This document shows positions 6,020-8,328 of a stretch of DNA of 8,328 nucleotides, one piece after another. The position numbers were made by a program, and so were the translations under genes. The number at the start of each line of letters is the position of its first letter. Within the stretch, counting starts at the first letter, position 1. Source of the DNA: Pseudomonadales bacterium. GTDB taxonomy: Bacteria; Pseudomonadota; Gammaproteobacteria; Pseudomonadales; Azotimanducaceae. Under the pieces are notes generated by a model, which saw nothing but the letters and a program-made list of their open reading frames with translations, did no database searches and was not told the DNA's origin. The stretch covers positions 1 to 8,328 of the forward strand of contig JAQWQN010000068.1 of NCBI GenBank assembly GCA_029244465.1, in the 5' to 3' direction.

Positions 6020-8266
6020 ATGAAGTATCGCACCGCCACCCAGTGGGGGATTTATGATGTGGTCGTTGAAGACGATCAGATCGTAGACGTCCTCGATGTC
6101 GCGTTGGACCCGAATCCCTCGCCACTTGGTCAAGCTCTAGTCGATGGGGTGCAGCACAAAGCGCGTATCGCGCGTCCAGCGGTTCGCAAGGGTTGGCTGG
6201 AGAATCCTGACCGCGCCAGGCATAGGCGTGGCGCTGATGAGTTTGTCGACATTCCTTGGGATGAGGCGTTGGATCTGGCCGCTGGTGAACTACAGCGGGT
6301 GATTCGGGAACACGACAACCGTGCCCTATTTGCAGGATCCTATGGCTGGGCGAGCGCTGGCCGATTCAATCACGCCCAATCTCAACTGCACCGTTTTATC
6401 AACATGCTTGGCGGCGCAACGCGCGCGGTGAATACCTACAGCACGGCTGCCGCCCAAGTCATTTTGCCTCACGTAGTTTCGTCCTGGGGGCAGATGGAAC
6501 TCGAACAAACCACTTGGGGAGAAGTCGCGGCCGGGAGTGAGTTGGTTGTTGCCTTTGGGGGACTACCCATGCGTAACACCCAGGTCGCCTACGGCGGTAT
6601 TACAGAACATCAGTCCGAACCGGGCCTGGCCAAAGCGCGAGCGAATGGCGTTGCGGTTGTGACGGTCTCGCCAGTGCGCGGCGATGGTAGCGATGAGGAC
6701 GATTGGATTAGCCCGAGACCAGGCACCGACGTCGCACTCATGTTGGGCTGTGCGTATATCCTTGAGACAGAGAATCTGCTCGATCGAGGATTCTTGCAAT
6801 CCCATTGCCATGGTTACGAACAGGTCCGTCAATACCTGCTAGGAGGGGGCGACGGTGTCCCTAAAACTCCGCGTTGGGCGAGCGATATATGCGATGTTAA
6901 TGAATCAACGATTATAAATCTCGCGCGTATAATGGCGTCAAAGCGCACGTTTTTGACGGCAGCTTGGTCACTTCAGCGCGCACAACACGGCGAACAACCT
7001 TATTGGATGTTGATTACCTTGGCCTGCATGTTGGGCCAGGTGGGCGAGACAGGCTGCGGGTTTGGTTTCGGGTACGGAGCCGAAGGATTTATTGGCAGCG
7101 ATAGTCGTCGGTTTAACTGGGCAACGTTGCCAAAGGGTAGGAACCCTACCGGATTCCATATCCCGGTTTCGCGAATAACGGATTTGTTGCTACTCCCCGG
7201 AGAAACAATTCCCTACGACGGTCAAGAAATTACTCTGCCAGACATCAAGCTTATTTACTGGGCTGGTGGTAACCCATTCCATCACCATCAGGATCTAAAC
7301 CGACTCATTCAAGGGTGGCGAAGGCCGGATACGGTGATAGTGAACGAACCGTGGTGGACGCCGGTCGCACAATGGGCGGATATCGTCTTTCCGGCGACTA
7401 CACAACTTGAGCGGGACGATATTTGTGCGTCCAGTCACGACCCATACGCTCACGTCATGGAGCGAGCCATCCCGCCGCAAAATGAGGCCCGATCTGATCA
7501 CGCAATATTCAAAGGTCTGGCCGCTCGTCTGGACGTGCTTGAGGCGTTTACAGAAGGCCGAACGGAGAGGGAATGGCTAGCCAACCTGTGGGAGCGTTCG
7601 CAGGCAACGGCTGCCAAACAAGGCTTCGAACTGCCGTCGTTCGACGAATTTTGGCGTGAACGAAAATATAAGTTGCCGGACGAGCCTGGTCGGATAGAGT
7701 GGCTGAGTCGGTTTCGGTCAGATCCGGTTGCTCATCGATTGGCGACGCCGAGTGGCAAAATTGAACTGTTTTCTGATGTGGTTAACGCTTTTGACCTGGA
7801 GGATTGCCGCGGTCACGCAAGTTGGTTAGAGCCCGCTGAAAGACTGGGTGGCGCGTTCAGTAAGCAATTTCCGCTGGCTTTGCTCACGCCGCAACCGAAA
7901 TACAGATTGCACAGTCAGTTCGATCACAGTGCGTATGCCAGTCAAGGTAAGCGCAACGGTCATGAGATTGTTAAGCTCCATCCAGACTCGGCAAGAGCGC
8001 GCGGCATATACGAAGGTCAGATCGTTCGGTTATACAACAATCGAGGTGCTTGTCTGGCGTCAGCTGGTTTTGATGATCAAATGAGGGCCGATGTCGTGGT
8101 ACTTCCAACAGGTGCTTGGTATCGTCCATTGGATGCGAGTAAGGAGGGTTCCCTGGAACTCAACGGAAATCCCAATGTTCTCACGCTGGATGTGGGCACT
8201 TCCGGGCTCGCGCAAGGTTGTAGCGCCAATACTTGTCTTGTGGAGATTGAGCCCTACACGGTTTGA
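6020..8266 (+). CDS. Cytoplasmic molybdopterin oxidoreductase of the DMSO / biotin sulfoxide reductase (BisC/TorA) family
   Basis: A 748-residue enzyme that binds bis-MGD molybdenum and probably reduces an S- or N-oxide. Ser141 in NTYSTAAAQ aligns with the serine that ligates Mo in DMSO and TMAO reductases. Tyr108 and Trp110 in GSYGWASAGR correspond to Tyr114 and Trp116 of Rhodobacter DMSO reductase. Other family marks are RPGTDVALMLG, YWAGGNPFHHHQDLNRL, NEPWWTPVAQWADIVFPATT, PSGKIELF and the C-terminal cofactor-binding domain (TPQPKYRLHSQFDH; GNPNVLTLDVGTSGLAQG). There is no N-terminal Cys cluster motif for Fe-S, as expected for this family, and no Tat signal, so it should stay in the cytoplasm like BisC (similar length). 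The ATG at 6020 is chosen because ATQWGIYDV, the usual start of the fold, follows at once. A TTG at 5960 would add 20 unrelated residues and overlap the previous gene by 32 bases without a ribosome binding site. No dedicated TorD-like chaperone or cytochrome is in view. Confidence 0.88.
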   Translation: MKYRTATQWGIYDVVVEDDQIVDVLDVALDPNPSPLGQALVDGVQHKARIARPAVRKGWLENPDRARHRRGADEFVDIPWDEALDLAAGELQRVIREHDNRALFAGSYGWASAGRFNHAQSQLHRFINMLGGATRAVNTYSTAAAQVILPHVVSSWGQMELEQTTWGEVAAGSELVVAFGGLPMRNTQVAYGGITEHQSEPGLAKARANGVAVVTVSPVRGDGSDEDDWISPRPGTDVALMLGCAYILETENLLDRGFLQSHCHGYEQVRQYLLGGGDGVPKTPRWASDICDVNESTIINLARIMASKRTFLTAAWSLQRAQHGEQPYWMLITLACMLGQVGETGCGFGFGYGAEGFIGSDSRRFNWATLPKGRNPTGFHIPVSRITDLLLLPGETIPYDGQEITLPDIKLIYWAGGNPFHHHQDLNRLIQGWRRPDTVIVNEPWWTPVAQWADIVFPATTQLERDDICASSHDPYAHVMERAIPPQNEARSDHAIFKGLAARLDVLEAFTEGRTEREWLANLWERSQATAAKQGFELPSFDEFWRERKYKLPDEPGRIEWLSRFRSDPVAHRLATPSGKIELFSDVVNAFDLEDCRGHASWLEPAERLGGAFSKQFPLALLTPQPKYRLHSQFDHSAYASQGKRNGHEIVKLHPDSARARGIYEGQIVRLYNNRGACLASAGFDDQMRADVVVLPTGAWYRPLDASKEGSLELNGNPNVLTLDVGTSGLAQGCSANTCLVEIEPYTV

Positions 8267-8284
8267 CCTCCCTCATTTTTCACC

Positions 8285-8328
8285 GGCCTCGTAGTTCAAT
8301 GGATAGAACGACCGCCTCCTAAGCGGTA
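8285..8328 (+). tRNA. tRNA-Arg (anticodon CCT), 5' part, truncated by window end
   Basis: Bases 8285-8291 (GGCCTCG) are the 5' acceptor strand, followed by T8 and A9. The D arm is GTTC (8294-8297) paired with GAAC (8306-8309), with an AATGGATA loop. The anticodon stem is ACCGC (8311-8315) with GCGGT (8323-8327), and the seven-base loop CTCCTAA puts CCT at 8318-8320, reading the rare codon AGG. It closely resembles E. coli argW. The variable loop, T arm and 3' acceptor lie beyond the window. It begins 18 bases after the molybdoenzyme stop on the same strand, so it either has a promoter inside that gene's 3' end or is processed from the operon transcript. Confidence 0.92.

Noticed and set aside
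5615..6133. 172-codon open frame on the minus strand
   Set aside because: It is antisense to the amidohydrolase and the start of the molybdoenzyme, both clear family members; the protein looks like random low-quality coding.
8267..8284. T5 run after the molybdoenzyme stop as a terminator
   Set aside because: Only 3-4 bp pairings (GGTTTGACC; TGAG with CTCA) can precede it, too weak for an intrinsic terminator.

Overview
The window looks like part of the chromosome of a Gram-negative, probably gammaproteobacterial (perhaps marine) heterotroph. Three things suggest this: a biotin-dependent sodium-pumping oxaloacetate decarboxylase, an outer-membrane beta-barrel protein with a signal peptide, and a tRNA-Arg(CCT) that closely resembles E. 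coli argW. The taxonomy is inferred from gene content only. All genes lie on the + strand and are densely packed. No intergenic gap exceeds about 100 bases, and I see no insertion sequence, CRISPR array or phage gene.

Layout. Bases 1-528 are the 3' end of oadA (C-terminal part of the carboxyltransferase domain, linker, biotinyl domain). Bases 556-1689 are oadB, the membrane sodium pump subunit, with every key residue known from the Klebsiella protein in place. After a 100-base gap with a weak inverted repeat and a possible promoter comes 1790-4747, a 985-residue exported protein with an unusual architecture: SPOR domain, acidic linker, CBM9/DOMON-like domain, and DUF5916-type outer-membrane barrel. 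It is followed after 38 bases by an Amidohydro_2-family TIM-barrel metal enzyme (4786-5991). Twenty-eight bases later comes a cytoplasmic molybdopterin oxidoreductase of the DMSO/biotin-sulfoxide reductase family (start chosen at 6020, end 8266). A tRNA-Arg(CCT) begins 18 bases after that and runs off the window at its anticodon stem.

How they work together. OadA and OadB form a known complex that decarboxylates oxaloacetate and exports Na+; the gamma subunit is not in view. The next three genes are spaced like an operon and could form an uptake or surface-binding protein plus two cytoplasmic enzymes acting on one compound, but nothing in the sequence names the substrate. The most unusual items are the SPOR-CBM9-DUF5916 fusion and its tight linkage to an amidohydrolase and a molybdoenzyme.
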